From: JACKII01 sp041687435 | Lineage (GTDB): Bacteria; Pseudomonadota; Alphaproteobacteria; Bin95 | Length of the DNA stretch: 64,000 bases | Assembly: GCA_041687435.1 (NCBI GenBank) | Contig: JAWLBX010000004.1 | Span: forward strand, 169,121-233,120 | Direction of reading: 5' to 3' | Shown here: piece by piece, positions 1-9,496 of the stretch | Layout of the letters: every line of letters starts with the position of its first letter | How positions within the stretch are numbered: the stretch's first letter is position 1 | Program-made: the position numbers and the translations under genes | The notes under the pieces: model-generated | What the model saw: only the letters and a program-made list of their open reading frames with translations | The model's database searches: none | What the model was told of the DNA's origin: nothing

Positions 1-43
1 TCCTCCGCAACGACAATTTTTACTGCCGGCACAATGCCAGCAT

Positions 44-71
44 TTGACGATGGTTGCAGGCGTTCTAAATA
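44..71 (+). promoter_or_regulatory. candidate sigma-70 promoter of erpA
   Basis: TTGACG (44-49) and TAAATA (66-71) are separated by 16 bp, about 70 bp upstream of the erpA start. The surrounding 60 bp are much richer in A+T than the coding DNA. No clear Fur, Irr or IscR operator could be made out, so iron control remains unproven. Confidence 0.4.
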
Positions 72-143
72 TATGAGAATGATTTGCAACCCGCGGACGC
101 CGAGGCATGTCCGCGCTGGCTGCCTTTAATAGGAGAGTTTTCG

Positions 144-494
144 ATGCCAGATACCCTGATCGACACACCCTCTGTCGGCCTTAGTGAAGCCGCGGCCGCG
201 CGGGTGGCTCATCTTCGCAAGATGGAAGGCGACGATTCGTTAATGCTGCGCCTCTCGGTCTCCGGGGGCGGATGCAGCGGCTTTCAATACGGGTTCGATT
301 TCTCGAAAGAGGTTACCGAGGACGACCACGTGTTCGAATATCACGGCGTGCCGCTTGTGGTGGATGAGGTGTCGCTCGACCTGCTGGCCGGGTCGGAGGT
401 CGATTATGTCGAGGATCTGGCCGGAGCGGCGTTCGTCGTGAAAAATCCGAACGCCACGGCATCCTGCGGCTGCGGCAGTTCATTCGCGGTTTAG
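144..494 (+). CDS. erpA: Iron-sulfur cluster insertion protein ErpA (HesB/IscA family)
   Basis: A-type Fe-S carrier that passes assembled clusters to apo-enzymes in the cytoplasm. The 116-residue product has the family's three invariant cysteines: C44 in GGGCSGFQYG, and C108 and C110 in the C-terminal SCGCGSSF. The start at 144 is chosen because AGGAGA lies at 131-136 with good spacing and the product then begins just before the conserved VGLSEAAAARV helix. The frame stays open upstream to 84, but that extension (MQPADAEACPRW) has no family counterpart. No suf or isc genes are visible nearby, so it is a stand-alone carrier gene. ErpA is preferred over IscA or SufA by overall resemblance; those paralogues cannot be fully excluded. 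Confidence 0.88.
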   Translation: MPDTLIDTPSVGLSEAAAARVAHLRKMEGDDSLMLRLSVSGGGCSGFQYGFDFSKEVTEDDHVFEYHGVPLVVDEVSLDLLAGSEVDYVEDLAGAAFVVKNPNATASCGCGSSFAV

Positions 495-508
495 ACACAT
501 CCCTCCGC

Positions 509-525
509 CCCGGGTTTGCCCCGGG
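509..525. terminator. CCCGGG hairpin between convergent genes
   Basis: CCCGGG (509-514) and CCCGGG (520-525) pair around a 5-nt loop in the 100 bp between convergent erpA and the hydantoinase gene. There is no T-tract on either side, so a role as a terminator is weakly supported. It resembles the hairpin at 44556-44574. Confidence 0.3.
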
Positions 526-594
526 TCCAACCGGCAGCAGGGGGGAAGGAGCTTGCGGACGTTGGGCGCGCAGGGGGTCCCTGCCAGCCCCTCG

Positions 595-2616
595 CTACGC
601 CCGTTCAGCCATCAAATTGCCGGCACCGATATGCCGGATCGACCAGCCAGCGGGCAGCCATAGGGTCGTGTACGGTTCTTCAATGATCATCGGGCCGGAA
701 AGCGGCGTTCCGGCGATGGCGTCCCGCGCATAGATCGGGGTTTCGGCGCCGTCAACGTCGCGCCGGCCTTTCGGTTCGGCCGCGGCATTGGCTGCGCCTG
801 CCTCCACATTCGCCTTGGCCAACAGGCCACGGGCGACCAGACGCAGGGTGACGATTTCCGGCGTTTCCGCCAAATCCTGATGCGCGAAGCGTTCCAGGTG
901 CAGTGCGTGGAATGCGGCAATGGCCTTTGCCAGACCATCGGTATCGATTGCGCCGTTCCACGGCACCAGCATCTCGTAGCCCTGGCCGCGATAGCGCATG
1001 TCGGCGGACAGGTCGAGCCGCCGTTGGTCTGCCGGCACGCCGTCCCGCGCCAGTACGCTTTCGCCTTCGGCGCGCAAACGCTCTGTCATCTCCTGTAATA
1101 CCGGCAGGGCATCGGCATCCGCCCGTAACAGCCGGGTTTCGGCGAGGTCGTGCGCGATATCGGCGAAAAGAATGCCGCGCGCCGAAAGGGTGCCCGGATC
1201 AGTCGGGAACAGTACCCGGCCCATGTCCAATTCATCCGCCACGCCGATAGCGTGCAGGCCGGCAGCGCCGCCAAAGGGCACCAGCACGAAGTCGCGCGGG
1301 TCGGCGCCTTTCTCGAACAGGGAAAGGCGGGCCGCGCTCGCCATCGCGGCGTTTGCGACCTGAACCATGCCCGCCGCCGCGCGCGGTGTGTCCAGCCCGA
1401 GGCCGCTGGCCAGCGCACCAACCGCGGCCGCCGCCTTGTCCAGATGCAGGGCCATGGCGCCGCCCAAAAAGAAGTCCGGGTCGAACATGCCGCGCACGGC
1501 ATTTGCGTCCGTCACCGCAGGCCGCTCGCCGCCGCGGCCATAACAGGCCGGGCCTGGCTCCGCACCGGCGCTTTCCGGGCCGACCCGCAGTCCGCCGCCG
1601 GTATCCTGATAGCCGATCGAGCCGCCGCCTGCGCCGATGGTGCGGATCTCGATCATCGGCAGGCGCACCGGCAGGCCGTCAATGCTGCCTTCCGTGACAA
1701 CAGTGGTCTGTCCGTCGCGGACCACGGCGATATCGGTGGAGGTGCCGCCCATGTCCAGCCCGACCAGGTTCGGCTCGCCGGTCAGGGCCGCAAGCTGCTG
1801 CATCGCCATCGCCCCGCCGGAAGGTCCGGAGAGCAGCAACCGCGCTGGCTGCTCTGCAGCGGTCGCGGGCGTGGTTACGCCGCCATTCGACTGCACCAGA
1901 TAAAGTGTGGCACTGACGCCGGCATCCGCCAGCCGCCGTTCGATCCGCTCCAGATATGCGCCGACCACAGGCATCAGCACGGCATTGAGGACGGTGGTGG
2001 AGGTGCGTTCGAACTCCCGCATTTCCGGGCTGACCCGGTGCGAGAGCGAGACGCGCAGGTCCGGCGCCTCCTCATGCAGGATTTCCAGCGTGCGGGTCTC
2101 GTGCGCGGCGTTGCGGTAGGCGTGCAGATAGCAGACCGCCACCGCCTCGATCCCCTCGGTGACCATCTGCCGGGCGAGGGCGCGGATCTGATCTTCATTT
2201 AGCGGCGTTTCGATGGTGCCGTCGGCGCGGATGCGTTCGCTTACGCCATGGCGGTGCTGGCGCGGGATCAGCAGCGAGCGCGGCTCCGCCTTCAGGCCGT
2301 AAATATCCTTGCGCAAGTGACGACCGATTTCCAGCACATCGCGGAAGCCGTGGGTGGTCAGCAGCGCCCCTTTGGCAAGCTTGCGTTCCAGCACGGCATT
2401 GGTGGCGATGGTGGTGCCGTGCAGGATCAGGCCGATATCGCTCAGGGCAAAGCCATACCGCTCCGCCGCGCCCTTCAACCCGGCCAGCAGCCCTTGCGAG
2501 GGATCGGCCGGTGTCGTTGGCGTTTTGAACGCCCAGCAGGCGCCGCTCGCCTCGTTGAGAAATTGCAAGTCGGTAAAGGTGCCGCCGATATCGACGGCAA
2601 CGCGAATGGACGCCAT
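595..2616 (-). CDS. Hydantoinase/oxoprolinase family protein, subunit A (HyuA-type)
   Basis: ATP-dependent N-methylhydantoinase/5-oxoprolinase/acetone-carboxylase superfamily, A subunit, 673 residues, which is normal for the family. The N-terminal VDIGGTFTDL (8-17) is the phosphate-binding loop of the ASKHA-type ATPase fold, and GLDMGGTSTDIAV around residue 290 is the second signature of the hydantoinase A domain. The start at 2616 places the first motif at the usual distance from the N-terminus. The usual partner, a HyuB-type B subunit, is not adjacent: downstream is erpA (convergent) and upstream is a DMT transporter. Substrate (hydantoin, 5-oxoproline or other cyclic amide) cannot be read from sequence. 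Confidence 0.85.
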   Translation of the reverse strand: MASIRVAVDIGGTFTDLQFLNEASGACWAFKTPTTPADPSQGLLAGLKGAAERYGFALSDIGLILHGTTIATNAVLERKLAKGALLTTHGFRDVLEIGRHLRKDIYGLKAEPRSLLIPRQHRHGVSERIRADGTIETPLNEDQIRALARQMVTEGIEAVAVCYLHAYRNAAHETRTLEILHEEAPDLRVSLSHRVSPEMREFERTSTTVLNAVLMPVVGAYLERIERRLADAGVSATLYLVQSNGGVTTPATAAEQPARLLLSGPSGGAMAMQQLAALTGEPNLVGLDMGGTSTDIAVVRDGQTTVVTEGSIDGLPVRLPMIEIRTIGAGGGSIGYQDTGGGLRVGPESAGAEPGPACYGRGGERPAVTDANAVRGMFDPDFFLGGAMALHLDKAAAAVGALASGLGLDTPRAAAGMVQVANAAMASAARLSLFEKGADPRDFVLVPFGGAAGLHAIGVADELDMGRVLFPTDPGTLSARGILFADIAHDLAETRLLRADADALPVLQEMTERLRAEGESVLARDGVPADQRRLDLSADMRYRGQGYEMLVPWNGAIDTDGLAKAIAAFHALHLERFAHQDLAETPEIVTLRLVARGLLAKANVEAGAANAAAEPKGRRDVDGAETPIYARDAIAGTPLSGPMIIEEPYTTLWLPAGWSIRHIGAGNLMAERA

Positions 2617-2682
2617 GGAGCCGGATTCCCTGCTTCGGATTATGCGTCCAGGGGATACCGGCAGGGCGCGCGGGCCGCAAGC

Positions 2683-3600
2683 CTAGGCTTTGGCGCTTTG
2701 CAGCGCGATATAGAGTGTGGAGGCGACGATTACGGCGCCACCGATGAAGGTGGCGAGCGTCGGCACCTCCCCGAAGGCGAAGAATCCGATAGCAGCCGCA
2801 TACAGCAGGCGGGTGTAGTCGAACGGCGCCACCGCCGTCGCATCGCCGGCACGCAGGCCCAGCACCATGCAGCTTTGGCCCAGCGTCGTGAACACGCCGA
2901 TGATCGCGACAATGCCAAGCTCGTGCAGGGTCGGGTTGCGCCATTCGTAAATGGCCGGTCCGGCCGCCAGCAGCGCCATCAGCGTGTAGGCCCATACCAG
3001 GATGGTGATCGGTGCCTCTGTCCGGGTCAGGTGTTTGATGGAGGTGGATACGGCGGAGGCAAAGAAGGCGGAGCCAAGCGCCACCAAAATCCAGGGGTCG
3101 AAGCCGCCTTCCGCCCCTGGCTGCATGGTGATGATCACGCCGGAAAAGCCGGCCAGGGTTGCGATGGCGCGTTTGACGTTGAGTTTCTCGCCCAGAAACA
3201 TGAGCGCCAGCAGGATGACGAACAGAATGCGGGTGAAGCCCAAAGTGGTGAACAACGCCAGGTCCAGATGCGTCACCGCAAACACCATGGAGGTGAAGCC
3301 GCAGAAGCCGACGATGGCGCGCAGCAGATGCAGTTTCGGGCGTTGCGTCCGGATCTTGCCGAACCCTTGTTTCGCCAGCGCCGGCATGATGATCGCCAGC
3401 GCAAAGACCGAGCGCAGCAAGACGATCTGCCAGGGAGACATGGTTCTGCCCAGCACTTTGATCGCCACTGCCATGCCGGTGAGCCAGACCGCGGCGATGA
3501 TGATCCAGACCGCACCGCGGATATTGCCGGGGATCAGCAGCCATCTGGCTTGCAGGGGGGCGAGACGGGCCTGAAAGGGGATCACGGCCATCGGGACCAT
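2683..3600 (-). CDS. DMT superfamily (EamA) transporter
   Basis: Inner-membrane drug/metabolite exporter with two EamA repeats, 305 residues and about ten hydrophobic segments. The first is GAVWIIIAAVWLTGMAVAI and the last ends VIVASTLYIALQS. The start used (3600) overlaps the upstream nitroreductase stop by 19 bp; an ATG at 3591 is an alternative. It belongs to a run of minus-strand genes from 4991 down to 595. Two related transporters lie in tandem at 16405-18140. Substrate unknown. Confidence 0.85.
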   Translation of the reverse strand: MVPMAVIPFQARLAPLQARWLLIPGNIRGAVWIIIAAVWLTGMAVAIKVLGRTMSPWQIVLLRSVFALAIIMPALAKQGFGKIRTQRPKLHLLRAIVGFCGFTSMVFAVTHLDLALFTTLGFTRILFVILLALMFLGEKLNVKRAIATLAGFSGVIITMQPGAEGGFDPWILVALGSAFFASAVSTSIKHLTRTEAPITILVWAYTLMALLAAGPAIYEWRNPTLHELGIVAIIGVFTTLGQSCMVLGLRAGDATAVAPFDYTRLLYAAAIGFFAFGEVPTLATFIGGAVIVASTLYIALQSAKA

Positions 3601-4163
3601 TTGGTGCCGGGATCGGCCGGGGGCAGCTCTGGCCGCAACGGCGTGCCGGCCGTGCCCAGGGTCAAGAAGCCTACCAGTTGCTCCTGATCCGCCAGGCCAA
3701 GCGTGTCGCGAAGGCTGGGCGCTTCGGTCTTGCGGCCACTCAGCAGGCTACCGGCAAAGCCAAGGGCGTCGGCTGCCAGCAGCATCTGTTGCAATGCCGC
3801 GCCGATTGCGACCCATTGTTCCCGTTCGGGTGCTTCGGCGTGGTCAGGGTGCAGGCAGGCGATCATGGCCAGCAACACCGGACCGGCCATCGCCCTTTGC
3901 CACGCCCGTTCCAGCCGCTCCGCATCGGCGCCGGGGCGTTGGTGGGTTGCGGCTTCGGCAAATGCTGCCGCGAGACGCTGACGGTCGTCGATCAGCAGCA
4001 GGCGCCAGGGCCGCAGGCCGCCGTGGTCGATGCCGCGCAGGCCGGCTGAAACGATCCGGTCCAGGGCTTCGGCGTTTGGTCCCGGCGCACGCAATCGCCG
4101 TGGGCGTACCGACCGGCGGGTAAGAAGGGCGTTCAACACCAGACGGTCGGAAGAGCCGGTCAC
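3582..4163 (-). CDS. Nitroreductase family protein
   Basis: FMN-dependent oxidoreductase of the nitroreductase superfamily, 193 residues, YdjA-like in size. LLTRRSVRPRRLR near residues 13-25 is the N-terminal RRS-type phosphate-binding motif, WRLLLIDD follows at about 53-60, and GAALQQMLLAADALGF near 124-139 is the conserved dimer helix. It starts with GTG at 4163, directly abutting the TAA stop of the solute-binding protein gene (4164-4166), so translational coupling is likely. Natural substrate unknown. Confidence 0.82.
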   Translation of the reverse strand: MTGSSDRLVLNALLTRRSVRPRRLRAPGPNAEALDRIVSAGLRGIDHGGLRPWRLLLIDDRQRLAAAFAEAATHQRPGADAERLERAWQRAMAGPVLLAMIACLHPDHAEAPEREQWVAIGAALQQMLLAADALGFAGSLLSGRKTEAPSLRDTLGLADQEQLVGFLTLGTAGTPLRPELPPADPGTKWSRWP

Positions 4164-4991
4164 TTATTCTGGCAGAGGGGTTATCTGGTACAGGGTATGC
4201 AGCAGGTCGCTCACCTGGCCATCGAAGTGGCGCGCTGCGATTTCCTCAATCTGACGTGACTTGTAAAGCGAACTGAGGGTCCGGTCGACCAGCAGGCGGA
4301 AGCGGCCGTCATCCTTCGGCAGCGCCAGGCCATAGGGTTCTATTGTCAGATAATCGTCGGCGATTTGCAGTTGCCCGGCTTCCGGATGTTCCTGCCGCAA
4401 TCCCTCCAGCACCGTGCGGTCCGCGAAATAGGCGTCAAGCGAACCGTTCAATAGACCCGCCACGCCATTGCGATGATCGGCCGTGGACACGATGTCGGCA
4501 TTGGGATAGGTGCTGAGCAACGCCTGCTCGGTCGTCGTTCCGGCGCGCACGCCCAGGCGCCGGTTGGCCAAATCATCCAATTTCACGATCCCACCGCTGT
4601 CAGGGACCATGACGCCGGTGCCGGCAATGAAGGTCGGCAGGGAGAAATCGACTCGCGCACGCCGGGAAAGCGTTGTCGTTGTCGGCCCGCACAAAATGTC
4701 GATCGAACCGTCTTCGATTTTTTCGAACCGGTTTTCCGCACCCACAGCGATGTATTGGACCACTAGCGCGGTGAGTTTCAATTCGGCCCGCACTGTGTCC
4801 GCGACAGCGCGGCAGAGGTCAATGGAGTAGCCCTGGCGGTTGCCCGGCGGCCCCTCCATCGAGAACGGTGGCGCGTCGGTGCGGTAGCCAAGGCGGAAGG
4901 TCTTGGTCTCTGAAATACGTTCCAGCACGCCCGCCGAAGCCGCGTTGCAAATCAAGGCCAAAACAACCGCAGCCGTGCCTCGCCATACCAT
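4164..4991 (-). CDS. Family 3 solute-binding protein (amino-acid ABC transporter type), secreted
   Basis: Periplasmic substrate-binding protein of the SBP_bac_3 family, 275 residues. A signal peptide covers about residues 1-20 (hydrophobic AAVVLALICNAASA), followed by the typical RLGYRTDAPPFS strand, GYSIDLCRAVAD, and LCGPTTTTLSRRARVDFS. No permease or ATPase gene is adjacent, so it is an orphan binding protein or works with a transporter encoded elsewhere. The downstream gene starts at the next base after its stop. Ligand is not predictable beyond a probable amino-acid-like compound. Confidence 0.82.
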   Translation of the reverse strand: MVWRGTAAVVLALICNAASAGVLERISETKTFRLGYRTDAPPFSMEGPPGNRQGYSIDLCRAVADTVRAELKLTALVVQYIAVGAENRFEKIEDGSIDILCGPTTTTLSRRARVDFSLPTFIAGTGVMVPDSGGIVKLDDLANRRLGVRAGTTTEQALLSTYPNADIVSTADHRNGVAGLLNGSLDAYFADRTVLEGLRQEHPEAGQLQIADDYLTIEPYGLALPKDDGRFRLLVDRTLSSLYKSRQIEEIAARHFDGQVSDLLHTLYQITPLPE

Positions 4992-5102
4992 CGCGCATCC
5001 CTCAGACTATCGTTCTGCTTCGGATAAACTAGCCGACCTCAACGAGGCCGGCTAGGGGATCGTCCAGCAGGTGCCGATGGCCGTGTCGTGCGCGCGATTG
5101 GA

Positions 5103-5642
5103 TCAATTCTGCAGCGAGTTGAGCGACTTGGTGAAACCCGAAAGCGAGAAGGGGGCGGCCACCTTCTTGTTGTTCGGCAGCACGAAGGTAATGGTACCCT
5201 TGATGCCGCGTTTCAGCAGAGAGACCAGGTTGTTATCCATTGGCCCTGCTACCAGGCAGCGCGGCGGGCGGGCGAGGCAAACGGCGTATTGCATGCGCAT
5301 TGGCTCCGCATCGTCCACCTTCAACTCCATGCCCGGCTGCAACAAAACCCCCAGAGGAGTGAAGATGCGGAGCACGGGTTCCTTGCTGTTGTCAGCATAG
5401 CTGACGGCGATACGCAGCCATTCCTTGTCGGTGTCCGTCTGCACCAGGATCTGGCGCATTTCGCAAACTTTTTGCGTCTTGCCGTCCTGTTCGACTTCCT
5501 GGCAGGCGACTTCCCAATCGCCGTTGCGGGTCACATCGACCTTGGGATCCTCGCCCACGGCCTCCTGGTTGGCTTGCTGGGCAGCAAGGGGCATTGGGGC
5601 GGCCAGTACGGCTGCAACAATCGCGGCATACATCATGCGCAT
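5103..5642 (-). CDS. Invasion-associated locus B (IalB) family periplasmic protein
   Basis: Secreted protein of 179 residues with an N-terminal signal peptide (AAIVAAVLAAPMPLAA) and the IalB layout: a W-x-V-x-C strand (DWEVACQEV), a second cysteine in KVCEM, GVLLQPGMELKVD, and a C-x6-C pair (CLARPPRC), presumably forming disulfides. IalB was named in Bartonella, but the family is widespread in free-living alphaproteobacteria, so no virulence role is implied. Transcribed alone on the minus strand with about 110 bp to the next gene. Confidence 0.85.
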   Translation of the reverse strand: MRMMYAAIVAAVLAAPMPLAAQQANQEAVGEDPKVDVTRNGDWEVACQEVEQDGKTQKVCEMRQILVQTDTDKEWLRIAVSYADNSKEPVLRIFTPLGVLLQPGMELKVDDAEPMRMQYAVCLARPPRCLVAGPMDNNLVSLLKRGIKGTITFVLPNNKKVAAPFSLSGFTKSLNSLQN

Positions 5643-5697
5643 CGGTAAGGGTCCTTCGTTTTAGGGGGCGGGCTCAAAAGTGGACAATCCGGCAGGC

Positions 5698-6792
5698 TTA
5701 ATAGCCTGGATTGTTCAGGTCCAGGTGGGGATACATCCGGTTTAAAATCGTTGTTCCATTCAGACCGGGTGGAATTGGATCAGCAGACGCCAAATAACTC
5801 TCGTTCAATTCGGCGAGGCTGGTCACACCCAGCAGGCCGAGCGCGGAGATCACCTCGTTCTCCAGTATTTCCAGCGCCCGCACCATGGCCGGTATGCCGC
5901 CGGCGGCGAGTGCGAACCCTTGCAGACGGCCAAGCCCGATGGCATTGGCGCCCAGCGCAACGGCTTTCACCAGATCGATGCCGCGCATGAAGCCGCCATC
6001 GACCCAGACCTCCGCCTTGCCTTCGACGGCGTCGACAATCTCGCGAATTGCATCGGCAGCGCCCCGCCCGTGGTCCAATTGCCGCCCGCCGTGGTTGGAG
6101 ACATAGACAACCTCGCAGCCATGCTCGACGGCGATGCGCGCGTCCTCTCCGGTCATGATGCCTTTCAGCACCACCGGGATGTCAAACTTGCTTTTGAAGT
6201 TCTCGACGTCCGCCCAATTCAGGGCGGCTTGATAGAGCCGGGCATTTTCGCCCGCCGCCCAGGCCCGCTGCCGGCCGCGTGGCAGGTAGCGCTTGGCGAT
6301 GTCACGCTCGCGCCGGGAATAGACGGCGGTATCGACCGTGAAGCAGAAGGCACGGTAGCCGGATTCGACCACCCGCGCACCGACATCCTCCACGAATGCC
6401 CGGTCACCGCGCACGTACAGCTGATACATGGAGGGCTTGGAGACGGACTTGGCCACTTCCTCCAGGCCCGGCTCGCAGGCCGACGACAGCATGTGGTCGC
6501 AGCCGAACTGGTCGGCGGCCTGGGCCGGGGCGGTGCCGCCCTCGGGCGTGAAGCTCTCGACTGAGCCGATGGGCGCCAGCACCACCGGCAGCCGCTTGCG
6601 CTCGCCCAGCACGTCACCGGACGGGTCGATTTCCGACACGTCGCGGAGCACCCGCGGGCGGAAAGCGATGGATTCGAGCGCCAGGCGGTTGCGCACCTGT
6701 GTCGTCTCGGTCTCCGATCCGCCGGCCAAGTAATCCCAGGTGTTCTGGTGCAGGTTCAGGCGGGCCTGGTGCACGAACTCGTGCAGGGTCAT
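5698..6792 (-). CDS. FMN-dependent alpha-hydroxy-acid oxidizing protein (lactate oxidase/dehydrogenase family)
   Basis: TIM-barrel flavoprotein oxidising L-2-hydroxyacids. SNHGGRQLDHG carries the catalytic His and substrate Arg, followed by VWVDGGFMRGIDLVKAVALGANAIGLGR, the FMN phosphate site. FTVDTAVYSRRERD and the N-terminal YLAGGSETETTQVRNR also fit. The ATG at 6792 (MTLHEFVHQAR) is chosen; the frame also opens seven codons earlier with GTG at 6813. About 364 residues, the usual length. Lactate, glycolate or mandelate cannot be distinguished. It is divergent from the FAD oxidoreductase at 6954, sharing a 160-bp intergenic region. Confidence 0.85.
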   Translation of the reverse strand: MTLHEFVHQARLNLHQNTWDYLAGGSETETTQVRNRLALESIAFRPRVLRDVSEIDPSGDVLGERKRLPVVLAPIGSVESFTPEGGTAPAQAADQFGCDHMLSSACEPGLEEVAKSVSKPSMYQLYVRGDRAFVEDVGARVVESGYRAFCFTVDTAVYSRRERDIAKRYLPRGRQRAWAAGENARLYQAALNWADVENFKSKFDIPVVLKGIMTGEDARIAVEHGCEVVYVSNHGGRQLDHGRGAADAIREIVDAVEGKAEVWVDGGFMRGIDLVKAVALGANAIGLGRLQGFALAAGGIPAMVRALEILENEVISALGLLGVTSLAELNESYLASADPIPPGLNGTTILNRMYPHLDLNNPGY

Positions 6793-6953
6793 GTATTCGC
6801 GCTCGGCGTACACTGGGCGTTGGTCCTTCGTGGCGTCTCAAACTGGCCGCAACCATACTGCGCGAATAGGGATTCGCCAACCGCGCGAGGTTTCAGGCCG
6901 CGTCGGGACGCGCTAATGTCGCGCCAGTGTCCCCTTCCGGCTGAGACCTGCCC

Positions 6954-9374
6954 ATGCCTGACCTGCCCACTCAAGCCAAAATCGTCGTTGTCGGCGGCGG
7001 CATCGTCGGCTGCTCCATCGCCTATCACTTGGCGCGGCTGGGCGAGCGCGACGTGCTGCTGCTGGAGCAGGGGCAGCTTTCAGGCGGCACAACCTGGCAT
7101 GCCGCCGGGCTGGTGGGCCAGTTGCGCGCGACGCACAACCTCACCCGCCTCGCAAAATATGGGGCGGAACTGTACGAGACGCTGGAGGCGGAAACGGGGC
7201 AGGCCACCGGCTTCCGCCGCACCGGCTCGCTCAGCGTTGCCCGCACCGCCGCCCGCACGGAGGAGTTGCGCCGCGGCCTCGTCATGGCCGCCTGTTTCGG
7301 CGTCGAGATGCATGAAATCGGTCTGGCCGAGGCACAGGCGAAAATCCCGCTGATGGCGGTGGACGATCTGGACTCCGCCTTTTTCATCCCTGGCGACGGC
7401 ATGACCAACCCGACCGACACAACCCAGGCGCTAGCTCGCGGCGCGCGGCGGGGCGGCGTCACGATCCGGGAACGCGTGAAGGTGGAGCGAATCGAGCGCG
7501 CCGGACGCTCACCTGCCGCCGTGGTCACGAACCAGGGCCGCGTCGCCTGCGAGCAGGTGGTGCTGGCCGGCGGGCTCTGGACCCGCGAGCTGGCCCGGCC
7601 TTTGGGTGTAGCCGTGCCGCTGCATGCTGCCGAACATATGTATGTCGTCACGCGTCCGATCGAGGGTGTGATCCGCAACCAGCCGGTGCTGCGCGACCCT
7701 GACGGCTATCTGTATGCGAAGGAGGAGGTCGGGGGGCTCGTCCTCGGCGGGTTCGAGCCGAACGCCAAGCCCTGGGGCTCCCGCGGTGTGCCGGACGATT
7801 TCGTCTTTCAGCTTCTGCCGGAGGACTGGGACCAGTTCGAGCCGTTCATGATCAACGGCCTGCAACGGTTCCCGTGCATGGAAACCGCCCAGATCCGCCA
7901 GCTTTTAGTCGGGCCGGAGAGCTTTACGCCGGACAATGCCTATTGCCTGGGCGCCGCACCCGGCTGGCAGGGGCTCTATATCGCGGCAGGCTTTAACTCG
8001 GTCGGCATTGCGTCGGCGGCGGGCGCGGGCAAAGCGCTGGCGGAATGGATCGCCGCCGGTGAGGCGACGATGGACCTGACCGATATCGACATCCGCCGCT
8101 TTCACGGTTGGGAGTGGAACCGCACCTATCTGGCGGAACGGGTGACGGAGACCGTGGGCACGCTCTACGCGATGCACTGGCCCCACCGCCAGATGACCAC
8201 GGGCCGGGGCCTGCGCCGTTCGCCCCTGCACGAGGCGCTGAAGGGGAAGGGGGCCTGCTTCGGGCAGGTGGCCGGCTGGGAGCGGCCGAACTGGTTCGCG
8301 CTGGAGGGGCAGGCGCCCGAGTACGAGTACGCCTGGGATCGCCAGAACTGGTTCGAAAACCAGCGTCAGGAGCACATGGCCGTGCGGGAGGCGTGCGGCC
8401 TGTTCGACATGGCGAGCTACGGCAAGCTGCTGTTGCAGGGCCGGGATGCCGAGCGCGTGCTTTCCCGCCTTTGCGCCAACACCGTGCAGGTTGAGCCGGG
8501 ACGCATCGTCTACACCCAGATGCTGAACGCGCGCGGTGGCATCGAGTGCGACCTGACCGTGGCCCGGCTGGACAGCGACCGCTTCCTGATCGTGACCGCC
8601 TGTGCTGCAACCGCCCGCGATCGGGCCTGGATCGAGGATCATATCGAGCCGGACGACTGCGCGGTCCTTACCGATATGACCGGCGGCATCGGCGCGTTCT
8701 CGGTGATGGGGCCGAACGCGGTCGCGCTGCTGGAGCAGGTCAGCGGCGAGACGCTGGACAATGCCCGCTGCCCGTTCGGTCATTGGACGGAGTTGGAGAT
8801 CGGCTTCGCCACCGCCCGCGCCATGCGCATCACCTATGTCGGCGAGCGCGGCTTCGAGCTTTACATGCCGTGTGAGATGGTGGCGCATGCGTTCGAAACC
8901 GTCCGGGTCGCCGGTGCCGATCACGGCCTGCGGCTGGCCGGCTATCACACACTGGATAGCTGCCGGATCGAGAAGGCGTTCCGCCACTGGGGGCACGATA
9001 TCGGCCCGGACGACACGCCGCTGGAGGCCGGCCTGGGCTTTGCCGTGAAAAGCGACGCCGCCTATATCGGCCGCGACGCTATCGAGCGGCAGCGGCAAGA
9101 AGGCATTGCCCGCCACATGCGCCAATTCCGGCTGGACGATCCCGCCGTTCATCTGTTCCACGACGAGGCGATTTGGCACGAGGGCGAACTGGTTGGGCGC
9201 ATCACCAGCGGCAATTACGGGCATGCTCTTGGCGGCGCAATGGGAATGGGCTATGTGCCGGCGCGGCTCGCAGATGCCGAAAATTTTGCCATTCAGGTTG
9301 GAAATCGCATGATCTCCGCTTGCGCCAGCCGCATACCGCTCTACGATCCCCGATCCGATCGCATCCGCGGCTGA
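6954..9374 (+). CDS. Sarcosine/dimethylglycine dehydrogenase-like FAD protein with GcvT domain
   Basis: 806-residue flavoprotein. The N-terminal DAO domain has the dinucleotide motif VVVGGGIVGCSIAYHLA and the SGGTTWHAAGLVGQLR segment typical of dimethylglycine/sarcosine dehydrogenases, where the His carries covalent FAD. A central FAO-type linker follows, then a GcvT/aminomethyltransferase-like C-terminal half (ACGLFDMASYGKLLLQGRDAERVLSRL, ERGFELYMP, GHALGGAMGMGYVP) expected to bind tetrahydrofolate. Role: oxidative N-demethylation of a methylated glycine, giving one-carbon units. No soxBDAG or other glycine-betaine genes are adjacent, so the substrate is inferred from family only. Confidence 0.85.
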   Translation: MPDLPTQAKIVVVGGGIVGCSIAYHLARLGERDVLLLEQGQLSGGTTWHAAGLVGQLRATHNLTRLAKYGAELYETLEAETGQATGFRRTGSLSVARTAARTEELRRGLVMAACFGVEMHEIGLAEAQAKIPLMAVDDLDSAFFIPGDGMTNPTDTTQALARGARRGGVTIRERVKVERIERAGRSPAAVVTNQGRVACEQVVLAGGLWTRELARPLGVAVPLHAAEHMYVVTRPIEGVIRNQPVLRDPDGYLYAKEEVGGLVLGGFEPNAKPWGSRGVPDDFVFQLLPEDWDQFEPFMINGLQRFPCMETAQIRQLLVGPESFTPDNAYCLGAAPGWQGLYIAAGFNSVGIASAAGAGKALAEWIAAGEATMDLTDIDIRRFHGWEWNRTYLAERVTETVGTLYAMHWPHRQMTTGRGLRRSPLHEALKGKGACFGQVAGWERPNWFALEGQAPEYEYAWDRQNWFENQRQEHMAVREACGLFDMASYGKLLLQGRDAERVLSRLCANTVQVEPGRIVYTQMLNARGGIECDLTVARLDSDRFLIVTACAATARDRAWIEDHIEPDDCAVLTDMTGGIGAFSVMGPNAVALLEQVSGETLDNARCPFGHWTELEIGFATARAMRITYVGERGFELYMPCEMVAHAFETVRVAGADHGLRLAGYHTLDSCRIEKAFRHWGHDIGPDDTPLEAGLGFAVKSDAAYIGRDAIERQRQEGIARHMRQFRLDDPAVHLFHDEAIWHEGELVGRITSGNYGHALGGAMGMGYVPARLADAENFAIQVGNRMISACASRIPLYDPRSDRIRG

Positions 9375-9436
9375 GCAGGGGATGATAAAATTACATTTAA
9401 TGCGGCATTTGCGACACAAAAACACGATGACGGCGC

Positions 9437-9457
9437 CGAAATTGTAAGATAATTTCG
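9437..9457. promoter_or_regulatory. inverted repeat upstream of ilvE, candidate operator
   Basis: CGAAATT (9437-9443) and AATTTCG (9451-9457) form a perfect 7-bp inverted repeat with a 7-bp spacer, 40 bp before the ilvE start in an unusually AT-rich 120-bp intergenic region. The symmetry suits a dimeric regulator; which one is unknown. Confidence 0.35.
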
Positions 9458-9496
9458 CGTTAATGAAAGCTGATAGGATGCAAGGAGTCCGGTGCC